Source of the DNA: Pelagibacteraceae bacterium AG-319-F18
Lineage (GTDB): Bacteria > Pseudomonadota > Alphaproteobacteria > Pelagibacterales > Pelagibacteraceae
DNA: 64,000 nt
Direction: 5' to 3'
Assembly: GCA_003283905.1 (NCBI GenBank)
Contig: QBXA01000005.1
Span: 1 to 64,000, forward strand
In this document: positions 1-7,996 of the stretch, one piece after another
Layout: the number at the start of each line of letters is the position of its first letter
How positions within the stretch are numbered: the stretch's first letter is position 1
Notes under the pieces: model-generated
What the model saw: the letters and a program-made list of their open reading frames with translations, nothing else
Database searches by the model: none
What the model was told of the DNA's origin: nothing
Translations under genes and position numbers: made by a program

Positions 1-36
1 GCTGATATTAAGCAATCACTTAAACATTTAAAGTAA
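1..36 (+). CDS. C-terminal tail of an upstream gene (partial)
   Basis: The first 36 bases read in frame 1 as eleven codons ending in TAA (ADIKQSLKHLK, then stop). The stop lies 7 bases before the next gene's ATG, a spacing typical of this compact genome, so this is probably the end of a co-transcribed upstream gene. Too little is present to name it. Confidence 0.35.
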   Translation, partial: ADIKQSLKHLK

Positions 37-43
37 TCTTTAA

Positions 44-1264
44 ATGTCTTCTGAAAAATTTATTAAAAATAAAACAGTCTTAATCACTCTAGTTTCAGCT
101 TGTTTAATTGTCATAATTTCACTTGGTATTAGACAAACATTTGGAATGTTTTATTTTGATTTTTCAACTGATTTAGGAATAACCTTGTCTCAGTTTGGTT
201 TTGCCTTAGGGCTTCAAATGTTTTTGTGGGGTGCTTTTGCTCCTTGGTTTGGTGTGATTACGGATAAATATGGTGGTCACATAGCTGTATTCATAGGTTT
301 TATTTTTTATTTACTTGGTATTTTGATGTTGGTTTCAGAATACAACACAGGACTTTATTTTGTTACTGGTATTGGTGTTTTAATAGGTGTAGCACTTGGT
401 GGAACTGCAATCAGTATTCCCGTTTCTGTAGTTGCAAAGCATTTTCCTCAGTCTAATAGAACTGCCGCTATTGGAATCGTTACCGCTGCTGGCTCATTTG
501 GCTACTTTGTGTCTCCTGTATTTACAAGATATGCACTTGTTGAATACGGTTGGGAAAGCACACTTTTAATTTTTGCAGCTTTTATTTTTGCAGGTTTAAT
601 ATTAGCTTTCTATTTAACTACTCCAAAAGATGTTGTTGGAGGAATAATCGATGATAAACAAACAGCAAGTGAAGCTCTTCAAGAAGCTTTTAAAAGTAAA
701 AGTTTTATATATTTAACTTTAGGTTTTTTTGTATGTGGATGGCACATCGCTTTAGTAGCAACGCACATTCCAATTTATATCAATGACAGAGGTTTGCCTG
801 AGTGGTGCACTGTAACAATTTTATCAATGATAGGCTTGTTTAATATTGCTGGTACATTAACATCAGGATATTTAGCTCAAAAATTTAGTAAAAAATTAAT
901 TTTGAGCAGTATTTATTTAGCAAGAGGTTTAGTTATAGCTATATTCATTTTTCTACCATCTAATCCTATCATAGCTGTGTTATTTGGCGTTACTTTTGGT
1001 TTTTTATGGCTTTCAACAGTCCCACCAACAATGGGGTTAGTTAGTTTCATTTTTGGAACTAAATACATCGGTTTATTATATGGAATAGTTTTCTTAAGCC
1101 ATCAAGTAGGGTCTTTTCTAGGAGCTTATTTAGGTGGAGTATTTCATGATTTATATGGTTCGTATGATTATGCTTGGTATATATCTATTGTTCTATCAAT
1201 TTTTGCAGGCTTGATACATTTACCAATAATAGAAAAACAAGTTCCAAGAATTCAAACAACTTAG
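44..1264 (+). CDS. MFS transporter, monocarboxylate / oxalate-formate antiporter-like
   Basis: This 406-residue protein consists almost entirely of hydrophobic segments, about 12, with a short charged loop near residues 200-220 between the two six-helix halves. An early RQTFGMF segment, an acidic-basic loop after helix 2 (TDKYGGH) and a polar stretch FPQSNRTAA after helix 4 match the major facilitator superfamily, in the group containing oxalate/formate antiporters and MCT-like carriers. It sits in the inner membrane and probably moves a small organic anion, but the substrate cannot be read from the sequence. The gene ends 4 bases before pabB. It lies a few kilobases from sulfonate genes, so a sulfonate or carboxylate substrate is possible but unproven. 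Confidence 0.8.
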   Translation: MSSEKFIKNKTVLITLVSACLIVIISLGIRQTFGMFYFDFSTDLGITLSQFGFALGLQMFLWGAFAPWFGVITDKYGGHIAVFIGFIFYLLGILMLVSEYNTGLYFVTGIGVLIGVALGGTAISIPVSVVAKHFPQSNRTAAIGIVTAAGSFGYFVSPVFTRYALVEYGWESTLLIFAAFIFAGLILAFYLTTPKDVVGGIIDDKQTASEALQEAFKSKSFIYLTLGFFVCGWHIALVATHIPIYINDRGLPEWCTVTILSMIGLFNIAGTLTSGYLAQKFSKKLILSSIYLARGLVIAIFIFLPSNPIIAVLFGVTFGFLWLSTVPPTMGLVSFIFGTKYIGLLYGIVFLSHQVGSFLGAYLGGVFHDLYGSYDYAWYISIVLSIFAGLIHLPIIEKQVPRIQTT

Positions 1265-1268
1265 AAAA

Positions 1269-2432
1269 TTGAATAAAAAAAATTATTTAGACAACATCAG
1301 CAATTCAAAAAAACCTTTTATAATATATAAAAAAAATAAAGGTTTTGATCTTTTTACTGATTTTTCAAATAAGATAATTTTAAACAATCAAAATATTAGA
1401 AATTTTTTAAAACGAAAGTACGATTTAAAGAAAAAATATAAAAGCACAGATTTGTTAATAGGTTTTTTTGGATATGAATTATTAAATAATTTGATTGGAG
1501 TAAAAATACCTAGGCAAAAAAATATTAATTTTCCAAAAGGAATTTTTTACAAACCTGAAACAAAAATTAATTTGAAAGAAGATTTAATTTATGATTTTAA
1601 ATCTACTCATAAAATAGATAGTAATTTTAAGATAAATATTAACCAAAAGTCATATACGAAAATTTTTGATAAATTTAAAAAAAAAATAAGATCTGGTGAA
1701 ACATATCAAATAAAGATATGTACAAAATATAAAAACAAATCACAAATTGATCCTTTAGATTTTTTTTGTAGACTTACAAAAACCAATTTAGCTCCTGAGT
1801 CATTTATTATTAAAGATAAGAATTATTCTATTATAAGCTGTTCTCCTGAAAATTTAATTAACAAAAAAGGTTCCTCTATATCAACGAAACCAATAGCTGG
1901 TACTTTAAGAAAGACTAAAAAAATCAACAAAAGAAAAGCATTAAATTTTTTTAGAAACAATCTTAAAGAAACAAAAGAGCACAATATGATTGTTGATATG
2001 GAAAGAAATGATCTTTCAAGAATTTGTATTCCTGGCAGTGTAAAGTTAAAAAAAGAAAAATCTGTTGAGGAATATAAAGATCTTTATCACTATGTAAGTT
2101 TAATTTCTGGCAAACTTAGAAAAAAATTGGAAAATATAGATATTATAAAGGCCATGATGCCCGGCGGTTCTGTAATTGGTTGTCCAAAAATAAGTACCCT
2201 CAACCTTTTAAACAATCAGGAAAAAGAAAATAGAAATATATACACAGGCAGCTTTGGTTTTATAAAATTTAATGGCGATATGAGATTTAACATTATTATT
2301 AGATCAATATTAAATTATAAAAATATTTCTGAGATTTCAGTTGCATCGGGTGTTGTAATTGACAGTAATGCAAAACATGAATTTAATGAAAATTTTATCA
2401 AAGCGAAAGCATTAATAGATTTATATAAATGA
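1269..2432 (+). CDS. pabB: Aminodeoxychorismate synthase component I
   Basis: The chorismate-binding enzyme joins chorismate and ammonia to give 4-amino-4-deoxychorismate for folate synthesis. At 387 residues it is shorter than TrpE and fits PabB. Conserved family segments are KPIAGTLRKT, KETKEHNMIVDMERNDLSR and MMPGGSVIGCPK, followed by YTGSFGFIKFNGDMRFN near the end, so the C-terminal catalytic domain looks complete. The start is a TTG 4 bases after the MFS stop. The end overlaps pabA by 4 bases (ATGA), and pabA and pabC follow directly, which favours folate over tryptophan synthesis. It is very lysine- and asparagine-rich, as expected from the base composition. Confidence 0.85.
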   Translation: MNKKNYLDNISNSKKPFIIYKKNKGFDLFTDFSNKIILNNQNIRNFLKRKYDLKKKYKSTDLLIGFFGYELLNNLIGVKIPRQKNINFPKGIFYKPETKINLKEDLIYDFKSTHKIDSNFKININQKSYTKIFDKFKKKIRSGETYQIKICTKYKNKSQIDPLDFFCRLTKTNLAPESFIIKDKNYSIISCSPENLINKKGSSISTKPIAGTLRKTKKINKRKALNFFRNNLKETKEHNMIVDMERNDLSRICIPGSVKLKKEKSVEEYKDLYHYVSLISGKLRKKLENIDIIKAMMPGGSVIGCPKISTLNLLNNQEKENRNIYTGSFGFIKFNGDMRFNIIIRSILNYKNISEISVASGVVIDSNAKHEFNENFIKAKALIDLYK

Positions 2433-2986
2433 TATATGTAATTGATCATAAAGATTCCTTTACACATAATGTTGTTCACCAATTGTCATTATTTGATGAT
2501 GTGGAGTGTGATAATTTTAGTGATATTGATAAATCAAAATTAAATCAAGCATCTACAATTGTTTTTTCTCCAGGACCAGGTTCACCTAAAAACTATCCAT
2601 TAACTTCAAAGATTTATAAACAATTCAAAGGAAAAAAAAGAATATTAGGAGTTTGTCTCGGATTTCAGCAAATATTATTTAGTGAAGGTGCTGAAATAAT
2701 TCAGCAAAACAAAATATACCATGGTTTTCAATCAGAAATATTAGTAAATAAATCAAGTAAATTATTTAATGCAGGAAGTAAATTTAAGGTTGGTCGTTAT
2801 CACTCTTTGAAATTAAAAGAACCTTTCGAGGCAAAAAATTTTGACATAACGATGAGATGTGTTATTTCAGGTGTCGCGATGTCATTTGAAAACAACATTG
2901 ATAAAATTTATGGATTTCAATTTCACCCTGAGTCATTTTTAACATTAAATGGTAAACTACTTATTAAAAAAATCTTATCAGCTTAA
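2429..2986 (+). CDS. pabA: Aminodeoxychorismate/anthranilate synthase glutamine amidotransferase
   Basis: Class I glutamine amidotransferase of 185 residues that supplies ammonia to PabB. The oxyanion segment FSPGPGSPKNYP, the nucleophile elbow GVCLGFQQ (catalytic Cys) and the catalytic FQFHPES (His, Glu) are all visible. The N-terminus YVIDHKDSFTHNVVHQL is typical of TrpG/PabA. It starts inside the pabB stop and its last 38 bases overlap the start of pabC, indicating translational coupling. A dual role with an unlinked trpE cannot be excluded. Confidence 0.85.
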   Translation: MIYVIDHKDSFTHNVVHQLSLFDDVECDNFSDIDKSKLNQASTIVFSPGPGSPKNYPLTSKIYKQFKGKKRILGVCLGFQQILFSEGAEIIQQNKIYHGFQSEILVNKSSKLFNAGSKFKVGRYHSLKLKEPFEAKNFDITMRCVISGVAMSFENNIDKIYGFQFHPESFLTLNGKLLIKKILSA

Positions 2987-3719
2987 AGATCTTAAAGAAA
3001 TTGAATTTAAAGATCTTTGGGGAGATCATGGTGTATTCACAACAATGTGGATATTTGACAATCCATCAAAAATTCTCTTTTTTAATGAACATATTAATAA
3101 TCTAATTAAATCTTCTAAAGTTTACTCGATATTTAAAAAATCATTGAAATCAGATATTTTAAATTTATTAAAAGATAATTTAAAATCAAATACAAAGTAT
3201 AATCACTTATTAAGAATTGCTGTTAATAAAAAAATTCTATCAATTTCATTAAGAAAACGTATCAAACCTAAATCAAATTTCGATTTAAAATTAGTAAATT
3301 TAAAAAGACAAAAACCTGAATTTAAAAATTTAAAATATAGAGAAATATTGAGATATTTAACAAAATTTGATAATTCAAAAGTAGACATTGGGTTATGCTC
3401 AAACAATAAAATTTTAGAAACCGGTACTTCTAATTTGTTTTTTATAAAAGACAATAAAGTTTTTTCACCAAAAAATAAATTTTATAAAGGTATCACTTAT
3501 AAATTTTTTAAATCAAAAATAAAAAAAATTATTAAAAAAGATATTCTTGTTAATTCTTTAAAAGAGTTTGATGAAATTATTTTAATTGGGTCCGGGAAAG
3601 GAGTTACATCAGTAAAAACTATCAACCAGATAAAATGGAAAAGAAAAAGTTTAAAATTTTACAATATTTTTTTAAAACATTATAAAACTGCTGTTAACAA
3701 GTGCCAAAGATATAAGTAA
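2949..3719 (+). CDS. pabC: Aminodeoxychorismate lyase (class IV PLP aminotransferase fold)
   Basis: A 256-residue class IV PLP enzyme that most likely releases pyruvate from aminodeoxychorismate to give p-aminobenzoate. Supporting segments are DHGVFTTMW near residue 26, KYREILRYLTKFD (candidate PLP lysine region), and ILETGTSNLFFIKDNKVFSP, which matches the family's cofactor-binding ET(G)TSN signature. The pabB-pabA-pabC order strongly suggests PabC rather than branched-chain or D-amino acid aminotransferase. The assigned ATG overlaps pabA by 38 bases. The next in-frame start lies well inside the domain, so the overlap is probably real. Confidence 0.75.
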   Translation: MVNYLLKKSYQLKDLKEIEFKDLWGDHGVFTTMWIFDNPSKILFFNEHINNLIKSSKVYSIFKKSLKSDILNLLKDNLKSNTKYNHLLRIAVNKKILSISLRKRIKPKSNFDLKLVNLKRQKPEFKNLKYREILRYLTKFDNSKVDIGLCSNNKILETGTSNLFFIKDNKVFSPKNKFYKGITYKFFKSKIKKIIKKDILVNSLKEFDEIILIGSGKGVTSVKTINQIKWKRKSLKFYNIFLKHYKTAVNKCQRYK

Positions 3720-3724
3720 ATATT

Positions 3725-4123
3725 ATGAGAGATCCCAATAATCCATGTTTATTTTGTAATTCAAAAATTAGTGGTATAGTTCATGAAAACGAGTTGGCTT
3801 ATGCAAGTTATGATACGTATCCTGTATCTGAACACCACTGCCTAATAATTCCAAAAAGACATGTAATGGATTACTTTGAATTATCTAATGAGGAATTAAT
3901 TGCGTGTAATGATTTGATTAAGATTGTCAAACAAGAAGTTATAGAAAAAGATAAAAGTATAAAAGCATTTAATGTTGGAACTAACGCCGGAAAAGCAGCA
4001 GGACAATCAATTATGCATTGTCACATTCATTTGATTCCAAGAAGAGAAGGTGATGTTGATAATCCTCAAGGAGGTGTAAGATCAGTAATAGCTAAAAAAC
4101 AGCATTATAAACGTAAAATATAA
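3725..4123 (+). CDS. HIT family nucleotide-binding hydrolase
   Basis: A 132-residue histidine-triad protein. The N-terminal pair CLFCNSK resembles the metal-binding end of Hint-type proteins. The triad HCHIHLIPRR lies near residue 98, preceded by the usual NVGTNAGKAAGQS segment. These proteins hydrolyse phosphoramidate or other nucleotide conjugates; the natural substrate here is unknown. It is 5 bases after pabC and probably in the same transcript. Confidence 0.85.
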   Translation: MRDPNNPCLFCNSKISGIVHENELAYASYDTYPVSEHHCLIIPKRHVMDYFELSNEELIACNDLIKIVKQEVIEKDKSIKAFNVGTNAGKAAGQSIMHCHIHLIPRREGDVDNPQGGVRSVIAKKQHYKRKI

Positions 4124-4148
4124 ATTATAGGTTGTTATTAAAGACACA

Positions 4149-4177
4149 TTGACCAATAGTTTGGGTTGAACTATAGA
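4149..4177 (+). promoter_or_regulatory. Sigma-70-type promoter of the apr operon
   Basis: TTGACC (4149-4154) and TATAGA (4172-4177) are separated by exactly 17 bases, close to the sigma-70 consensus. They lie in the 111-base gap before aprM. Initiation near 4184 would leave a leader of about 50 bases with an AAGGG ribosome-binding site just before the ATG. This is the only clear gap between the pab genes and aprM. Confidence 0.6.
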
Positions 4178-4234
4178 ATTAAGTAGATTAGAAAAACTTT
4201 TTAATTTTACTAAAAAAATTAACATAAGGGTAAC

Positions 4235-5035
4235 ATGCTAGGAACAAATCCATTCTCTATTTTAGCAGAAACTGTATCTCCAATATACATGCAGTCCTTT
4301 GTTGTTTTAATGGTACTATTAATAGTTGTTGGAACTCTTTTAGACATTATTCACAAAAAAAATGTTAAATATTTTTTTGAGAATGCAAAAAAAGCAAAAC
4401 TATCCGCAACAAAAACTTTAAATACTACTGAAAAAATAACTGTTATTTCAAAAACTATTGTTAGTGATATAGCAACAACCTCTGAATTAGGAGCAGGAAA
4501 AAGAAGAGCAGCTCATTTATTAGGAATGTACGGTACAATTTTATTCTGGATTGGATCTGCAATAATGATTTTTTGCTACTCGAATTCATCTTCAGACACC
4601 CCATCTTTTTGGCCTTTCATTTGGCATGTTGGTGCTATAATGACAGTTATTGGAGGAGGTTGGTTTTGGTTTTTTTTAAGAGTAGATGTTTATTCAGAAG
4701 CACAACCTTGGTATAGAATTATTAAAGCAGATTTATTTGTACTTGCGCTTGTTGCTTCTTCTTTAACTGGTTTAATTTGGTCTTATTTACAATCTTTAAA
4801 TTTAAATAATAGATGGGATGATAAAGTTTTTTTAGTTTTATTTATTGTATCAAATCTAATTCTATTTGGAGGAGTATATTGGTCAAAATTTGCACACATG
4901 TTTTATAAACAGGGAGCTGCAATACAAAAAAATTTAGCTGAAGCTGATGGATCTAGAGATAATTTACCTCCAGAAGCAGAAGCACCTAAACAGTTTGGAT
5001 TAGGTATGAAAAGAGAAGAACCAAAACACTATTAA
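4235..5035 (+). CDS. aprM: Membrane anchor subunit of APS reductase
   Basis: A 266-residue inner membrane protein with about five hydrophobic helices (around residues 20-40, 96-117, 128-150, 164-185 and 197-216) and a soluble, acidic C-terminal tail. Its place directly before aprB and aprA matches the aprM-aprB-aprA arrangement known from SAR11 and some sulfur oxidisers, where AprM is thought to tie the soluble AprBA to the quinone pool. The assignment rests mostly on context. A strong AAGGG ribosome-binding site precedes the ATG. Confidence 0.75.
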   Translation: MLGTNPFSILAETVSPIYMQSFVVLMVLLIVVGTLLDIIHKKNVKYFFENAKKAKLSATKTLNTTEKITVISKTIVSDIATTSELGAGKRRAAHLLGMYGTILFWIGSAIMIFCYSNSSSDTPSFWPFIWHVGAIMTVIGGGWFWFFLRVDVYSEAQPWYRIIKADLFVLALVASSLTGLIWSYLQSLNLNNRWDDKVFLVLFIVSNLILFGGVYWSKFAHMFYKQGAAIQKNLAEADGSRDNLPPEAEAPKQFGLGMKREEPKHY

Positions 5036-5061
5036 TATGATAAAAGGAAATAAATAAAATT

Positions 5062-5532
5062 ATGTCAACATTTGTATATATGACTAGATGTGATGGTTGT
5101 GGTCATTGCGTAGATATTTGTCCATCAGATATAATGCATATTGATGAAAATATTAGACGTGCAAAAAATATAGAACCAAATTTTTGTTGGGAATGTTATT
5201 CTTGTGTTAAAGCATGTCCAAATCATGCTATTGATGTTAGGGGATATGCAGACTTTGCTCCAATGGGACATAGTGTGAGAGTGAGACGCGAAGAAGAAAA
5301 AGGAACTATTTCGTGGAAAATTAAGTTCAGAAATGGAACTACTAAAGATTTTGTTTCACCAATTACAACTAAACCTTGGGGTAAATTTATTCCAAAACTT
5401 GCTGAAGGAGATAAACCTAATCAAGATGAAATAAATTCTCAAAGACTTTATTTAGAACCTGAGGGTTTAAACACTGAAAAAGAATTACCAACTGTTCCTA
5501 AAGATTCATTTAAAAAAGGAGTTTATTATTAA
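5062..5532 (+). CDS. aprB: Adenylylsulfate (APS) reductase beta subunit
   Basis: Iron-sulfur subunit of 156 residues that passes electrons between the FAD of AprA and the membrane. Two complete 4Fe-4S ligand sets are visible: Cys10, 13, 16, 20 (CDGCGHCVDICP) and Cys42, 45, 48, 52 (CWECYSCVKACP). The remaining roughly 90 residues form the AprB tail that in known structures wraps around AprA. The stop overlaps the aprA start by one base. In a SAR11-like cell without sulfate respiration the reaction probably runs from sulfite and AMP to APS. Confidence 0.93.
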   Translation: MSTFVYMTRCDGCGHCVDICPSDIMHIDENIRRAKNIEPNFCWECYSCVKACPNHAIDVRGYADFAPMGHSVRVRREEEKGTISWKIKFRNGTTKDFVSPITTKPWGKFIPKLAEGDKPNQDEINSQRLYLEPEGLNTEKELPTVPKDSFKKGVYY

Positions 5533-7391
5533 TGGCTAAACATAAAACACATTACGAAGATTGCGATATTCTAGTTGTTGGTGGTGGTATGGCTGGAACT
5601 GGAGCTACTTTTGAAGCTAGGCACTGGGGTAGAGACATGAAAATTATTTGTGTTGAAAAAGCTAATATTGATAGAAGTGGAGCTGTTGCTCAAGGTCTTT
5701 ATGCAATCAACTGCTACATGGGAATGCAATGGGATGAAAACCAACCTGAAGACCATGTAAGATATGCAAGAAATGACTTAATGGGAATGGTTAGAGAAGA
5801 TTTAGGTTACGACATGGCTCGTCACGTAGATTCATCTGTTCATATGTTTGATGAATGGGGTCTTCCGATGATGAAAAATGAAGAAACTGGCAGATACCTT
5901 AGAGAAGGTAAATGGCAAATCATGATACATGGTGAAAGCTATAAGCCAATTGTTGCAGAAGCAGCAAAAAAATCAGCAGACAAAATTTATAACAGAATTA
6001 TGATTACCCATCTATTAATGGATGAGTCCCAAGAAAACAGAGTAGGTGGTGCTGTTGGATTTAATATGAGAACAGGAGATTTTCATGTATTCAGAGCTAA
6101 AACAGTAATAGTTGCTGCTGGAGGAGCATCTCACATATTTAAACCAAGAGCTGTTGGTGAAGGAATGGGAAGAACTTGGTATGCACCTTGGAGTAATGGT
6201 TCAGCTTATGCTTTACCGATTGCAGCTGGAGCAAAAATGACACAAATGGAAAATAGAATTGTGTTATGTAGATTTAAAGATGGATATGGACCAGTTGGAG
6301 CATATTTTCTTCATTTAAAAACTTATACTCAAAACGCTAACGGCGAAAATTATGAGAAAAAATGGTACGACCAAACAAAAGAGCTAGTTGGTGAATATAT
6401 TGATCACCATCCAACCCCAACTTGTTTGAGAAACCATGCTTTTATTCAAGAAACTATGGCTGGAGGTGGACCAATTCACATGGTTACAACTGAGGCTTTT
6501 CAAGACCCACATTTAGAAACTGTTGGTTGGGAAAATTTCTTAGGAATGACAGTTGGACAAGCAGTTGTTTGGGCATCTCAAAATATCGATCCAAAATATA
6601 CAAATCCAGAATTAACAACATCTGAGCCATACGTAATGGGGTCACATGCTACTTGTTCAGGAGCTTGGGTAAGTGGTCCAGAAGATTTATCTCCACCAGA
6701 GTATTTCTGGGGATACAATAGAATGCTTACGATTGATGGATTGTTTGGAGCAGGTGATACAGTAGGTGGAAGTGCTCATAAATTTTCTTCAGGTTCATTC
6801 ACTGAAGGTAGATTAGCCGCTAAAGCTGCAGTTAAATACATTGAAGATAAAAAAGCTGAAGGTTTGAAAGTATCAGACAAGCAATGTGAAGATTTTAAAA
6901 CTAAAGTCTATAAACCTCTTGAAACATATACAGTTGCTCAAAATGAAATTACTGGTGGAACAGTATCTCCAAGCTATATTTCACCAATTCAAGGTCTTCA
7001 AAGACTCCAAAGAATTATGGATGAGTATGTAGGTGGAATTGCAACTAATTACATGACTAATGCTAATATGCTTAAAAGAGGTTTAGAGCTATTAGCCTGG
7101 TTAGAGGAAGATCTTGAAAATGTTGGAGCTGAAGATTATCACCAGCTAATGAGAGCTTGGGAGCTAAAACATAGAGCACTTACGTCACAGTGTGTAACAG
7201 AACACACGATGTTTAGGGAAGAGACTAGGTGGCCAGGATATTATTATAGAGGAGATCATATGAAATTAGACGATGATAACTGGCATTGTCTTACTGTTTC
7301 TAGAAGAGATCCTAAGACTGGCAAATTTAGTATGGAAAAAGTTCCCGTCTACCATATAGTGGATGAGAATGAGAAGAAAAAAGCTTCATAA
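5532..7391 (+). CDS. aprA: Adenylylsulfate (APS) reductase alpha subunit
   Basis: A 619-residue FAD enzyme interconverting APS and sulfite plus AMP. The dinucleotide-binding segment ILVVGGGMAGTGATFEA lies near residues 13-30, the active-site region GSHATCSGAWVSGPEDL near 370-386, and the FAD-binding GAGDTVGGSAHKFSSGSF near 406-423. The length is normal for the family and no key region is missing. Xsc and SuyAB encoded nearby both release sulfite, so AprBA is well placed to oxidise cytoplasmic sulfite. The partner that turns APS into sulfate (ATP sulfurylase or an APS:phosphate adenylyltransferase) is not in this window. Confidence 0.95.
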   Translation: MAKHKTHYEDCDILVVGGGMAGTGATFEARHWGRDMKIICVEKANIDRSGAVAQGLYAINCYMGMQWDENQPEDHVRYARNDLMGMVREDLGYDMARHVDSSVHMFDEWGLPMMKNEETGRYLREGKWQIMIHGESYKPIVAEAAKKSADKIYNRIMITHLLMDESQENRVGGAVGFNMRTGDFHVFRAKTVIVAAGGASHIFKPRAVGEGMGRTWYAPWSNGSAYALPIAAGAKMTQMENRIVLCRFKDGYGPVGAYFLHLKTYTQNANGENYEKKWYDQTKELVGEYIDHHPTPTCLRNHAFIQETMAGGGPIHMVTTEAFQDPHLETVGWENFLGMTVGQAVVWASQNIDPKYTNPELTTSEPYVMGSHATCSGAWVSGPEDLSPPEYFWGYNRMLTIDGLFGAGDTVGGSAHKFSSGSFTEGRLAAKAAVKYIEDKKAEGLKVSDKQCEDFKTKVYKPLETYTVAQNEITGGTVSPSYISPIQGLQRLQRIMDEYVGGIATNYMTNANMLKRGLELLAWLEEDLENVGAEDYHQLMRAWELKHRALTSQCVTEHTMFREETRWPGYYYRGDHMKLDDDNWHCLTVSRRDPKTGKFSMEKVPVYHIVDENEKKKAS

Positions 7392-7412
7392 TTAAATCTT
7401 TAAGTTAGTAAA

Positions 7413-7763
7413 ATGGATATTTTATCAAAAAATGATGATGAGATATATGAATTGGCCAAACCTATTTGGGACAATTTGGTAAAATCATCTAATCTCAAAG
7501 ACTATGGTGGTTTTACTAAAGATTTTTCAACGCAAATGTTATTTGGTGCAAACGAAGTCGAGCTTGGTAAACAATGGGCTAATAATAAGATTATCACAAA
7601 CTTAAAAGAAACATTTGAGCCATTTGGATGCCTTAGAAGAGGTGTTCATGTAACAGTTTTGATAAAACAAACTAATAAAGAAATTTCAGGAGAATTTCTT
7701 GGTCGTCTAGTTCTAGGTGAGGAAGATGGAGCAGTTAAAGTCTTTGGTGCTACTATTTACTAG
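7413..7763 (+). CDS. Conserved-looking protein of unknown function in the apr operon
   Basis: A 116-residue soluble protein that I do not recognise. It starts 21 bases after aprA on the same strand, so it is probably co-transcribed. It has no signal peptide or membrane helix. An amphipathic helical start (DEIYELAKPIWDNL) is followed by a strand-rich half ending in VHVTVLIKQ, EFLGRLVLGEEDG and VKVFGATIY. That order loosely recalls small NTF2/SnoaL-type folds, which is a guess. It has a single cysteine (FGCLRRG). Location suggests a role in sulfite or APS metabolism or in assembly of AprBA. Confidence 0.6.
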   Translation: MDILSKNDDEIYELAKPIWDNLVKSSNLKDYGGFTKDFSTQMLFGANEVELGKQWANNKIITNLKETFEPFGCLRRGVHVTVLIKQTNKEISGEFLGRLVLGEEDGAVKVFGATIY

Positions 7764-7832
7764 AAAATAAAAATTGATCTAAAATCAAATATTTATTTGA
7801 CAAATAGCTTTACAGGTGTATTCACGGTTGTA

Positions 7833-7967
7833 ATGCAACTTTCCAACGTAAAAATCATTGATAAAATATTAAGCTCTAAAATTGTTATTATTAAAACAGG
7901 TATATTTTTAAGTCTTGCTACTTACTGGAGTGTTATTTTAGTTGGAACTTTTATTACTTTTAATTAA
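7833..7967 (+). CDS. Small membrane protein candidate, 44 aa
   Basis: An ORF of 44 codons opens with ATG in the 233-base gap between the apr operon and the TauE-like gene. The N-terminal half is basic (MQLSNVKIIDKILSSK). The second half is one long hydrophobic stretch, IVIIKTGIFLSLATYWSVIL and onward, compatible with a single membrane helix, positive end inside. It starts 70 bases after the 116-aa gene and ends 29 bases before the TauE gene on the same strand. No homologue is known to me. The rest of the gap shows nothing else clear. Confidence 0.45.
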   Translation: MQLSNVKIIDKILSSKIVIIKTGIFLSLATYWSVILVGTFITFN

Positions 7968-7996
7968 GTTATTTTTTAATAACATTTAAAATCTTT

